From an uncultured Candidatus Melainabacteria bacterium (GTDB lineage Bacteria; Cyanobacteriota; Vampirovibrionia; Gastranaerophilales; Gastranaerophilaceae), in the NCBI GenBank assembly GCA_934675695.1, contig CAKURN010000045.1:1-9233 (forward strand): a stretch of 9,233 nt of DNA, in the 5' to 3' direction. The notes beneath the pieces are model-generated. The model was not told where the DNA came from, did no database searches, and worked only from the letters and a program-made list of their open reading frames with translations. The position numbers and the translations under genes are program-made. Shown in pieces: positions 1 through 7,700 of this stretch (position 1 is the stretch's first letter; every line of letters begins with the position of its first letter).

Positions 1-1089
1 GTACCTCTGCGGGTCTTTCCTGTGGCAGCTGCCTTTTCGGGGGCTGTATTGTCTGCTTCCGGTTTCTTTGGTTCAGTTGGTTTTGGTGAAAACAACTTCA
101 GAGGTTTGGGTCAAAAATTAAACCTAAACTTGCTTGCAGGTACAGGTATTTTGATGAACGATAGTTCAGTTGCAAAAAAAGCGAACTTGCAAGGTGAAAT
201 CAGTTTCTTAGAACCAATGTTCAAACGTGAAAACCAATCACTAATGGTACGTGGTTTTGCGCGTTATTATGGAAGCTATCAAGTGCCGCTTGCAATTGAA
301 AGACGCTTGGGCGGCGAATTTACTTTGTCACGTCATTTTACTACATACAAAAACCTCTCAGGTTCGATTGCTTTTGGTGTAGAAGATGTAAATTTGTCCG
401 AGGGTGATTTTTCAGGTATACAAGAAAAATACAGACTTGCAAATATGGATATTGCAAAAAGAAAAAGCGAACTCGAAGGCGGTTTTTATGTAAAAATCAC
501 ACCTGCTTTGACTTATGACACTAGAGATAGTGTAATCAACGCAAGACGTGGTTTGTTAGCTCGTATCACATTTGAAGAAAATATTGCAATTTCCGGTTCT
601 ACATTCGGAAAACTGGGCGGTATGGTTAGAAAATTCATACCTGTCGGCAAAAAATCATCGTTTGTCGTTACTGCAAAAGCCGGAGGAAAAATCCATGGAA
701 ATATGCCTGATTTTGCAGGTTATTCACTTGGTGGTCCTTATACAATACGTGGTTTCAATATTTCAGAAGTCGGTGTAGGTACGGGCTATATGATGGGAAG
801 TGCTGAATATCGTGTTCCTATCCCATTTATTGATAGATTGACATCAAATTCTTTCTTAAACAACTTGAGACTAGCAGCTTTTGTTGATGCAGGTACATTG
901 TTTGACCGCACAACAGGTTCTCGTGTATACAATAAACCTGGTTATGCAATTACAGCCGGTGTTGGTTTGAGGGTATTTATCCCTGGACTTGGACCTATCA
1001 ATTTAGATTATGGTATTCCATTAACAAATACCCAAGGTATGAAACGCTCCTCAGGCTTCTTTACTTTTGGTATGGGTGAAATGTACTAA
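1..1089 (+). CDS. BamA/TamA-family (Omp85) outer-membrane protein, C-terminal barrel (5' partial)
   Basis: The reading frame is open to the left edge (362 residues visible), so the N-terminal signal peptide and POTRA domains lie outside the window. What is present looks like a complete 16-strand Omp85 barrel. It begins with a GFFGSVGFGENNFRGLGQ-type first strand, typical of the POTRA-barrel junction in BamA. Alternating aromatic/hydrophobic strands follow, then the family hallmark GG-x-YTIRGF at 730-756, which is the (V/I)RG(F/Y) motif of the barrel-plugging loop L6. It ends in a terminal strand (FFTFGMGEMY) with a C-terminal aromatic residue. Omp85 proteins insert or fold beta-barrel proteins in the outer membrane. 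BamA is the more likely assignment because of the ENNFxGxGQ junction, but TamA-like or cyanobacterial Omp85 cannot be separated without the POTRA region. The GTG at 22 is an internal Val codon, not a start. Confidence 0.9.
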   Translation, partial: VPLRVFPVAAAFSGAVLSASGFFGSVGFGENNFRGLGQKLNLNLLAGTGILMNDSSVAKKANLQGEISFLEPMFKRENQSLMVRGFARYYGSYQVPLAIERRLGGEFTLSRHFTTYKNLSGSIAFGVEDVNLSEGDFSGIQEKYRLANMDIAKRKSELEGGFYVKITPALTYDTRDSVINARRGLLARITFEENIAISGSTFGKLGGMVRKFIPVGKKSSFVVTAKAGGKIHGNMPDFAGYSLGGPYTIRGFNISEVGVGTGYMMGSAEYRVPIPFIDRLTSNSFLNNLRLAAFVDAGTLFDRTTGSRVYNKPGYAITAGVGLRVFIPGLGPINLDYGIPLTNTQGMKRSSGFFTFGMGEMY

Positions 1090-1111
1090 TCAAATTGCCT
1101 TTGTGGTTAAT

Positions 1112-1117
1112 TATAAT
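1112..1117 (+). promoter_or_regulatory. Possible -10 box for the Hcp-like gene
   Basis: A perfect TATAAT hexamer lies in the 55-bp gap after the barrel gene, about 28 bp before the chosen ATG at 1145, which would give a short leader of roughly 20 nt. There is no convincing -35 at the right distance: the nearest candidate, TTGCCT at 1095-1100, is only 11 bp away. The region is so AT-rich that a chance TATAAT is plausible. The rest of this gap shows no terminator-like hairpin. Confidence 0.25.
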
Positions 1118-1144
1118 TTCAAAAATTTATTCTATATTTTTAAT

Positions 1145-2596
1145 ATGTTAGAATATTTCAAAAATATAGCGGATAAAAATTCTTGCTCAATAGGGGCAGT
1201 GTGTTCGGTTCACCCGAGTGTAAATTCTTTGTATGAAATCATTTTATTGGAGATTTCTGAGGCTTCTTTTTATGTGGTAAAACTGAAAGAGTTTGGTTTT
1301 TTGAATAAAGAAACAAATTCTTATTTGGTCGAATGTTTGTCGATTTTTTTGATAAATACGAGTTTTAACCCAAAAAAATATTTGGGTTTGATTTCTAAAT
1401 TAGATGCGATTAGAAAAGAAACAAAAGAATTGTATCTAAAATACTGCGAAAACAACAATCTGCCTTACGAAACAATAAATAAAAACCTTGATATTGAGCC
1501 TTTTGCAACAATCTCAAAATTAATTGAATATAGTGAAAAAATTACAACAACAAGGCAAAAAAATTTCAACAACCAAAAGCAAAATTTGTTTGAGCTTGTT
1601 GTTTTGATGACAAAATTGGCGAGTATAAATATAGTCAAAATCAAAAAATTCATTGATGACGATAGTTTTGACTATGAAATTATCAGATTTTTTTCGTTGA
1701 CGAATAGTTATTCGATTAGAAATGAAAAAATAAAAAGAAAAATTTTAGAATTTTCAAAATTGACTTTACAAATAAAAAGAAAATTATACAAAATTCTAGA
1801 AGAAAAATTTGGCACAAAAGAAACCTCAACAGTGAATTTGACTGTTAAACAAGGGCATAATATTTTGGTTTCGGGTGATGATTTTGATGAATTAGACGAA
1901 GTTTTGAAAACGCTCGAAAACTATGATACGACTGAAAAAATAAACGTTTATACAAATGGGACTTTGTTTTTGGCAAATTTGTATCCATATTTCAAAAATA
2001 ACAAATTTTTGAAAGGTCATTATGGAACAGACAATGCTGAATATGATTTTTCAAATTTTAAAGGTGCGATTCTGATTACACAAAATTTTGTGCAAAAGAT
2101 AGACAGTCTTTATCGAGGAGAATTGTTTTCTAAAAAACTAATTTCTTTTACAAAAGTTGTTGATATAGAAAACAACAACTATAAACCCCTGATTGAAACT
2201 GCACTAAAACTCAATAAAACTGAACCTCAAAAGAAAAACGAAATAAAAATTGAAATAAACAAAGAAAAACTCCAAAATCTCAAAAACGAAGAAATAATCT
2301 TTATTTTGGGCAGGTCAAACAACGAAATTCAAAATTTCAAAAGCTCAAGCAAAAATGTTGTTTTTTTGAATATTCCATTAGAAGGGGATTTGTTGCTTGA
2401 AAAAATTGACGATTTTAAAAAAGAAAACAAAAAAATCACGATTTTCTTTTCAGAATGCACGTTGCTGAATTTTGATTTGTTGCTTGCGGTTTTAAATTGT
2501 GAATTTGAGATGTATTTGGTACATTGTTCAAATATTTTAATCAACCCCCATGTGATAGAAGCTCTAAAAGAACATTTTAATGTAAAAACAATTTAA
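1145..2596 (+). CDS. Divergent hybrid-cluster protein (Hcp/prismane)-like protein, metal ligands lost
   Basis: The protein has 483 residues from the ATG at 1145; family members are usually about 540. Hcp enzymes carry a [4Fe-4S] and a hybrid Fe-S-O cluster and act in NO/hydroxylamine metabolism. Several segments track the Hcp fold. CSIGAVC (14-20) with the following LYEIILLEI resembles the N-terminal cluster region. ILVSGDDFDEL (240-250) matches ILVSGHDLxDL. INVYTNGTLF (266-275) matches VYTHGEML, and YPYFK...HYG matches YPAFK...NYG. ILITQNF (309-315) matches ILMTTNC. The C-terminal INPHVIEALKEHFNV matches xxPNVLxxLxxxFxI. The hybrid-cluster His, Glu and Cys of those motifs are D245, T273 and F315 here. 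The GCDG and ACGKYRF cysteines are not seen, and only two of the four N-terminal cysteines remain. A redox reaction is therefore unlikely, and a structural or regulatory pseudoenzyme is the better reading. An upstream ATG (1067) would overlap the barrel gene and adds a tail that does not match Hcp. No clear Shine-Dalgarno precedes 1145. Confidence 0.72.
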   Translation: MLEYFKNIADKNSCSIGAVCSVHPSVNSLYEIILLEISEASFYVVKLKEFGFLNKETNSYLVECLSIFLINTSFNPKKYLGLISKLDAIRKETKELYLKYCENNNLPYETINKNLDIEPFATISKLIEYSEKITTTRQKNFNNQKQNLFELVVLMTKLASINIVKIKKFIDDDSFDYEIIRFFSLTNSYSIRNEKIKRKILEFSKLTLQIKRKLYKILEEKFGTKETSTVNLTVKQGHNILVSGDDFDELDEVLKTLENYDTTEKINVYTNGTLFLANLYPYFKNNKFLKGHYGTDNAEYDFSNFKGAILITQNFVQKIDSLYRGELFSKKLISFTKVVDIENNNYKPLIETALKLNKTEPQKKNEIKIEINKEKLQNLKNEEIIFILGRSNNEIQNFKSSSKNVVFLNIPLEGDLLLEKIDDFKKENKKITIFFSECTLLNFDLLLAVLNCEFEMYLVHCSNILINPHVIEALKEHFNVKTI

Positions 2597-4767
2597 GAAA
2601 GTTGATTTGTTAGTTGTCTAAATTCTTCATTTGTTAATGTTTCATAATTTCTTAGTTTGGATATAAATTGTTCTTTTTGTGTGCATATTTTTTCAAGTTC
2701 ATCATATTTTTGTCTTAAAACAACAACTTTTTCCAAATTAAGAAGTTTTCTTTTTCTTTCTTTTAATTCTTCACGTTGTTTTTCAAAATCTTCTATAGTA
2801 CCTTCTTTTGAGATTGTTTTGTATCTTTCTATCAAACTTTTCATTCTGTTTTTTTCTTTTGTTGTTTCTTCTAGAGAGCTGTTTAAAGAATTTAGAGTGT
2901 ATTGGTGATTTTTTATTGAATTTTGATTTTCAAAATAAACGACAGAATCCATTGCCAAAAGTTCTTTTTGCCTTTTTTCAAGAGTTTTTTGTGCGATTGT
3001 AAATACTTCGTCTTGGTATTTGCCTATTTTTTTGTTGTCGTCTATTAAAGACACACTTTCGATGTATCTTAATAGAGTTTCGTTGTGCTTTAGTTCAAGA
3101 TAGAAAGTTTTGTCGTTTTCTACAGAAGGGTTTCTTCTTTTTATTGTTCTATTTATTTCTTGTAGAGTTCTTATTTTTTCTTTTGTTTTTTTGATTTTTT
3201 GATGAATACTTTCTTCTTTCATACAATTTTTGTTATACGAATCAGTTATCTCACCTATGCGTTTTAAATTGTTTATTTTTGCTGACAAAACAGACATTTC
3301 TTGTTCAATATCAGAAATTTGCGGATATTTGGTAGAAAGCTCCATTTCTTTTATTTTCAGTTCTTCGAGTTCTTTTTCTTTTTCTTGTTTTTCTGCTTTT
3401 AATTCTTGTAATTTTGTTTGGTTAGAAAGAGTTTTTTGTTTGTTTTGTTTTCTTTGTTTACTTTTTGTAATTTTTATTTCTGTATCAAGTGATTTTAATC
3501 TTTCTTCTAAAGAATTGATTTTCGAGGTAACTGTTTGGTGTTGAATTGCAAAATCTAAATAAGGCAAACTCTGTGCTTCTTCGATTTCTTTTTTCAATAT
3601 TCCTTTTGCTTTTTGTTTTCTTTGCAAATCTTCTTGCAAATTTTCTACAAAAGTTTTTCTTTCTGAAAGATTTTGTTTGATAGTTTCAGGGTTTGTCGAA
3701 TCGGGCAATTTCAATTTTATTTTGCCATTGCTTAAATTTTCGATTGTTTGAACGATATCATTGGGATATGTGTCGTAGTCTTTGTCTAATTTTCCATTGT
3801 CTATTGCTTTTTGGATAGTTTCTACATATTCTTGCAAGTTTTTTTCAAAATCAGGAACAGTGTCTATCCATTTGTCAAAAGGCGAATTGCTTCTTTTCAT
3901 ATTGCAATCTGCACAATCTGCAATGTAGTTTGAGAGTCTGTTTTTTCCGCCCATTGATTTTGGCTCTAAATGTTCTGCTGTAGAAGTATTTTGTGAAACC
4001 AAACTTCTTGCCAACATTTTAGAATCTGTTGTTTTTGACGTTTGTTTTACAAAAAACGCATCAACATCGTTTTGAGAATTTGGAAGTTTTTGGACTATTT
4101 CGTTTATGTCGTTTTGAGTTTTTTTGTCTTGAAAAACGTGAATTGCAGAATAGATGAACTTTTTGCGAGAAAAATGTTCATCAGAATTGCCTTTTATTTG
4201 TTTTTCGTATTCATCTGTTAATTTTTTTATTTTGTTTTCTTGATTTTGACTATTGGCATTTGCCATTGCAAAATCAGAGTATTGCTGAAGAATATCCAAC
4301 TGAACAGGTATTAGTTTTTCAAGAGAATCTTGTCTTCTCATTAAAAACAACTCAGCAAGGTCTTTTTCAGGGTATTTTTTAGCAAGATTTTTTATGATTT
4401 CAACGGCTTCTTGTTCGATTGGACGATAAATACTCGTTTTTTCTTCTGTTTTTTGTCTAGTGAAAACGCTGTCGTCTTCGTACTTTTCAAGAGCTTCTGC
4501 AAGTTCTTCACCTTTTTTTGAACTTATGTCTTCAACGAAAGAATCAATTTCTTCGTCATCAAGCATTAATTTAGAACAAACAGGGCATCTCAAATCTTTT
4601 AATTTTTTAATTTGAAAATTGTCGACAGTGCAGTATTTTTCGCCAAATGAAATTTGAAAGGTGTCTTTTTCCTCCGTTTTTAGCGGAAAAGTCATTTTGT
4701 CTGTTTTTTTAAAACGAGGCTTTGAAATTAAAAAATTATTGTATAAATTGAAAAGTTGTATATTCAT
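2593..4767 (-). CDS. HNH endonuclease-like protein with long C-terminal coiled coil
   Basis: 724 residues. Residues 1-50 are a basic, probably flexible leader with QISFG at 38-42. The nuclease module covers about 51-318. It has a zinc knuckle CPVC (61-64), a ~200-residue helical spacer with KFIYSAIHVFQ (203-213) and LPNSQNDVDAFFVK (228-241), and then the HNH core: EH (265-266), GGKN (273-276), SNYIADCADC with the second knuckle at 285-288, NMKR (289-292) and FDKW (297-300). These fit the His-Asn metal/catalytic pattern of Cys-containing HNH nucleases, so it is probably active. Residues ~360-710 are Lys/Glu/Leu-rich heptad-like helices, an extended coiled coil without Walker motifs. The start is the first ATG, 16 nt after the helicase stop; no good Shine-Dalgarno is visible, which suits translation coupled to the helicase. 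Met25 is a possible alternative start. It is last in the minus-strand cluster and ends in the stop overlap with the convergent gene. Substrate (DNA or RNA) and biological role are unknown. Confidence 0.82.
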   Translation of the reverse strand: MNIQLFNLYNNFLISKPRFKKTDKMTFPLKTEEKDTFQISFGEKYCTVDNFQIKKLKDLRCPVCSKLMLDDEEIDSFVEDISSKKGEELAEALEKYEDDSVFTRQKTEEKTSIYRPIEQEAVEIIKNLAKKYPEKDLAELFLMRRQDSLEKLIPVQLDILQQYSDFAMANANSQNQENKIKKLTDEYEKQIKGNSDEHFSRKKFIYSAIHVFQDKKTQNDINEIVQKLPNSQNDVDAFFVKQTSKTTDSKMLARSLVSQNTSTAEHLEPKSMGGKNRLSNYIADCADCNMKRSNSPFDKWIDTVPDFEKNLQEYVETIQKAIDNGKLDKDYDTYPNDIVQTIENLSNGKIKLKLPDSTNPETIKQNLSERKTFVENLQEDLQRKQKAKGILKKEIEEAQSLPYLDFAIQHQTVTSKINSLEERLKSLDTEIKITKSKQRKQNKQKTLSNQTKLQELKAEKQEKEKELEELKIKEMELSTKYPQISDIEQEMSVLSAKINNLKRIGEITDSYNKNCMKEESIHQKIKKTKEKIRTLQEINRTIKRRNPSVENDKTFYLELKHNETLLRYIESVSLIDDNKKIGKYQDEVFTIAQKTLEKRQKELLAMDSVVYFENQNSIKNHQYTLNSLNSSLEETTKEKNRMKSLIERYKTISKEGTIEDFEKQREELKERKRKLLNLEKVVVLRQKYDELEKICTQKEQFISKLRNYETLTNEEFRQLTNQLS
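3814..4617 (-). other. HNH module, copy A (intact), paralogous to the helicase C-terminus
   Basis: Residues ~51-318 of the HNH protein. They align collinearly with residues ~888-1158 of the adjacent helicase. Matching pairs are FQIKKLKDLRCPVC with LQIKKLDINTCPIC, KKYPEKDLAEL with LKFPQKDVKEI, KFIY..IHVFQ with KFVY..KRIFQ, LPNSQNDVDAFFVK with LPSSKSDLGAFFVK, NTSTAEH with KTSTVTE, SNYIADCADC with SNYIKICTTC, and FDKWIDTVPDFEKN with FDEWTKNIPNFKKN. This copy retains His266, Asn276, Asn289 and Lys-Arg 291-292. Confidence 0.85.
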
Positions 4768-4783
4768 ATTTATTTTTCGTATT

Positions 4784-7700
4784 TTAGATTTTTTCTTTGA
4801 TACCTTGAATGTAGTCTTGAGATGAGCCGTTGTTTGTTAGTGTGTTTAGGTAATTTTCCATATTCTTTTTGAAGTTTGGAATATTTTTTGTCCATTCGTC
4901 AAAATCTCTGTTGTTTCTGTCTTCTTCGCAAGTCGTACAGATTTTTATGTAATTAGACGGGTCGTCTTTTGAGTTTTGGTAGGATATTTCTGTTACTGTC
5001 GAAGTTTTTGGATTTGCAAAAACAGAAGCTATTTTGTTTGTTGGTTGGTTGTTGAATTTTACAAAAAATGCACCTAAATCACTTTTTGAAGATGGCAAAT
5101 TTTCTGCCATTTTTGTTAGTTTAGCATATAAATCAGAATTGTCTTTTTGTTTTTGGAAAATTCTTTTTATTTTGTAAACAAATTTTCCATTTTTGAATTC
5201 TTCTGTTGATTCATCGAAAATTTGATTTTGTGCGTCTTCTATTGTATAGAGCAATTCTTGTTTTAGGTTTTGTTCTTCTGTAGAATCTTTTATTAACTGT
5301 TGCATTTCTTCCAAAACGGACAATCTGTCGAGTTTTATCTCGTCTTCGTATTCATTTGATAACAACTCTATTATTTCTTTTACGTCTTTTTGCGGGAATT
5401 TAAGAGTGAGTTCTTGTATTTTTAACAATGCATCGTTTGCGGTTTTGTTGAACTCTAATTTGCCGTTGTTTTTTGTATCTTGTGTCATAGGGTACAAAAG
5501 CCCGTCTTCAATACCTTTTTGTATATAATCATAAGCTTCTTGACCTTTTGTGTAGAGCATTCTTGTTGCGTATTTTTTCGCTTTAAACTCGTCTGCCATA
5601 GGCTCATTGCATATTGGACAAGTATTTATGTCGAGTTTTTTGATTTGCAAAAATGCAGGGTTTTCATTTTCAACAAAATCTGTCATAGGCGGTTTGTTCA
5701 TTGTTTTGATTGCTTTTGAGATTTTTGTTTTCAAATCTGACCAGTATTCAACATTTGGAAAATCGTCTTCGTTTCCGATTGCAAAATCACAGATACTATC
5801 CATTTGTTTCAAAATAGAAATAGATTGAGAAATGAGTTTGTAGTTGTCACCTGCAGTTGAAAGGTTTTTGAAAGTGTTTTTTGTGCTTTCTTTTTCTTCT
5901 ATTATGTCAAAAGTCATTATTTCATTGAAGTTTTTGATTGAATTTTGATTGTGTTGATTTAATAATGACCAACAATATGTGACATATCCGCTTAATTCGT
6001 CTGTGTAGGTTTTGCCTTCAAAATCGAAATCGATATTTTCAGCGTTTTCATAAATTAAATTTTCTTTTGTTTTTGTAACTGTATTTGCTGTGCTATAAGG
6101 GCTTTGGTCGTTTGGTGAAAATCTATTTTCAATTTCGTGTGCCCTTCTTGCCAAAAGCCTTGTAAAGTCTTCGTTTTGTCTAATGTCTTTTGTTATTTGA
6201 CTGCCTGCAATATAGCCTGCAACTTGGCACAATTGTTCTGTTGAAATGTCTTTTAGGTTTTCATCATACATTAAAGAAGACAATAACATTGGGTTAGAGC
6301 TTTTTGATAGAGAAAGGATTTTGCCTTTTGGAGTGGTGAAAAATTCACCGTTTTGTTTGTATAAATAACCTTGTTTTAAAAGGAGATTAGTACATTTTTT
6401 GAATTGTTTTGTTAATTCTTCTGTTTCTTTTTCAGGTTCGTCTGACAAATAAACTCTAAAAGAATTTTCAATAATATCTAACAATCCTTTTTGAGTTGTG
6501 TTTTCATTGTAATATTGTGCAAGCCCTGATAGAGAAGGTTTGAAGCTGCTTTTCAAGTCGTCTGAACCGGAAGACAAGTATTCTTGGATTAATTTTTCTT
6601 CGTCAATCGATGTAGATGGACCTTTGTTTTCAGCGTTTGAGTAAGGATTGTATACAATAACGTTTCCGATAGAGTCTTGCCCACGTCTGCCTGCTCTACC
6701 TACCATTTGCCAAAATTCATTTTTGGTAACAGGCTCATAGAGTGCTTCTCCAGTCACAGGGTCAGTTGACCTATAAGTCATATCTGTGACTACTGTGGAT
6801 TTTGCAGGCATGTCTATACCTATTCCTAATGTTGATGTTGCAACGACCACTTTTAACAATTTTTTTCTGAATAATTCTTCAACCAATGCCTTGTATTCAG
6901 GGGCTTTTGCCGAGTGGTGAGTACCTATACCTTTTATTAATTTTTCTTTGTCTTTTTCAGAAAAAAGTCCAAGGTATTTGTTTTCTTGTTCGTATTTTTC
7001 TATTGTTTCTTCGATTTGTTTTTTTTCTTCTTCTGTTGTCAAATCCAGTGCTTCTGTGTTTGACAGTTCGTTTGCTGTGTCTTCACATTTTCTTTTTGAA
7101 AGTCTATAAACAATCGCAGGAAGCATGTTCTCGTCATTCATTCTAGAAACGAGTTGCGGATAGTCGCTTTCTGTGTGAGGATTGTGGAAAGATTTTATTT
7201 TTTTGTTGTCAGGATTAAGCAACAATTGTGTGATTGAATCTTTTTCTTCTTTTGACAAAAATTTGTAGTGTCTATTAAATGTCGCATTTAATTCGTCAAA
7301 TGTCATAGAATCTGTTTTGTAGCCGTCGATTGAAGCATTTTCTTTTAAGCGTTGAAGGGTTTTTTGGTAGTCATTTTTTGAAAGAGTATAATTTGCTTCT
7401 TTTTCGTTTTGGAGTCTGAATAAGGTTTCTAAGCCTCTTTTTTGTTTTGGGGAGAAATCTTCTTCCAGATTGATTTTTCCTGAAATCAACGGGCTAAATT
7501 CTCCGCCAAAATAACTATAATACAACTGCGGAACAAAACGGTCTTGGGGCTGGGTTTCTATGATTTTTGTGTCTGTGTAGGGATTTAGGTAGCCTATCCA
7601 ATTTTTGTATTTTTCACTATTTGCGACAGTTGCTGATAAAACGAGCATTTGAATGTCACGTTGAGCACTTTCCATGATAGAATTTTCCCACGCACAGCCT

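Noticed and set aside
22..24. GTG as the start of the outer-membrane protein gene
   Set aside because: The frame is open to the window edge and the codon lies in the linker before the barrel; the protein needs upstream POTRA and signal sequences. It is a truncated gene, not a complete one.
1067..1144. Upstream ATG extending the Hcp-like protein by 26 residues
   Set aside because: It overlaps the end of the barrel gene, and the added residues do not resemble the Hcp N-terminus. The ATG at 1145 puts the CSIGAVC motif where expected.
3230..3544. Plus-strand ORF of 104 codons, and similar Phe/Ser-rich plus-strand ORFs within 2657-8375
   Set aside because: Antisense shadows of the Lys/Glu-rich minus-strand genes: composition is Phe/Ser/Cys-rich, and there are no motifs.
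2668..3690. SMC/Rad50 ATPase annotation for the HNH protein's C-terminal half
   Set aside because: No Walker A, Walker B or signature motif is present. Similarity to SMC proteins would be coiled-coil composition only.
4671..4675. Minus-strand GGAGG as an internal Shine-Dalgarno in the HNH gene
   Set aside because: No ATG, GTG or TTG at proper spacing leads into a sensible alternative product. It arises from Thr-Glu-Glu codons.
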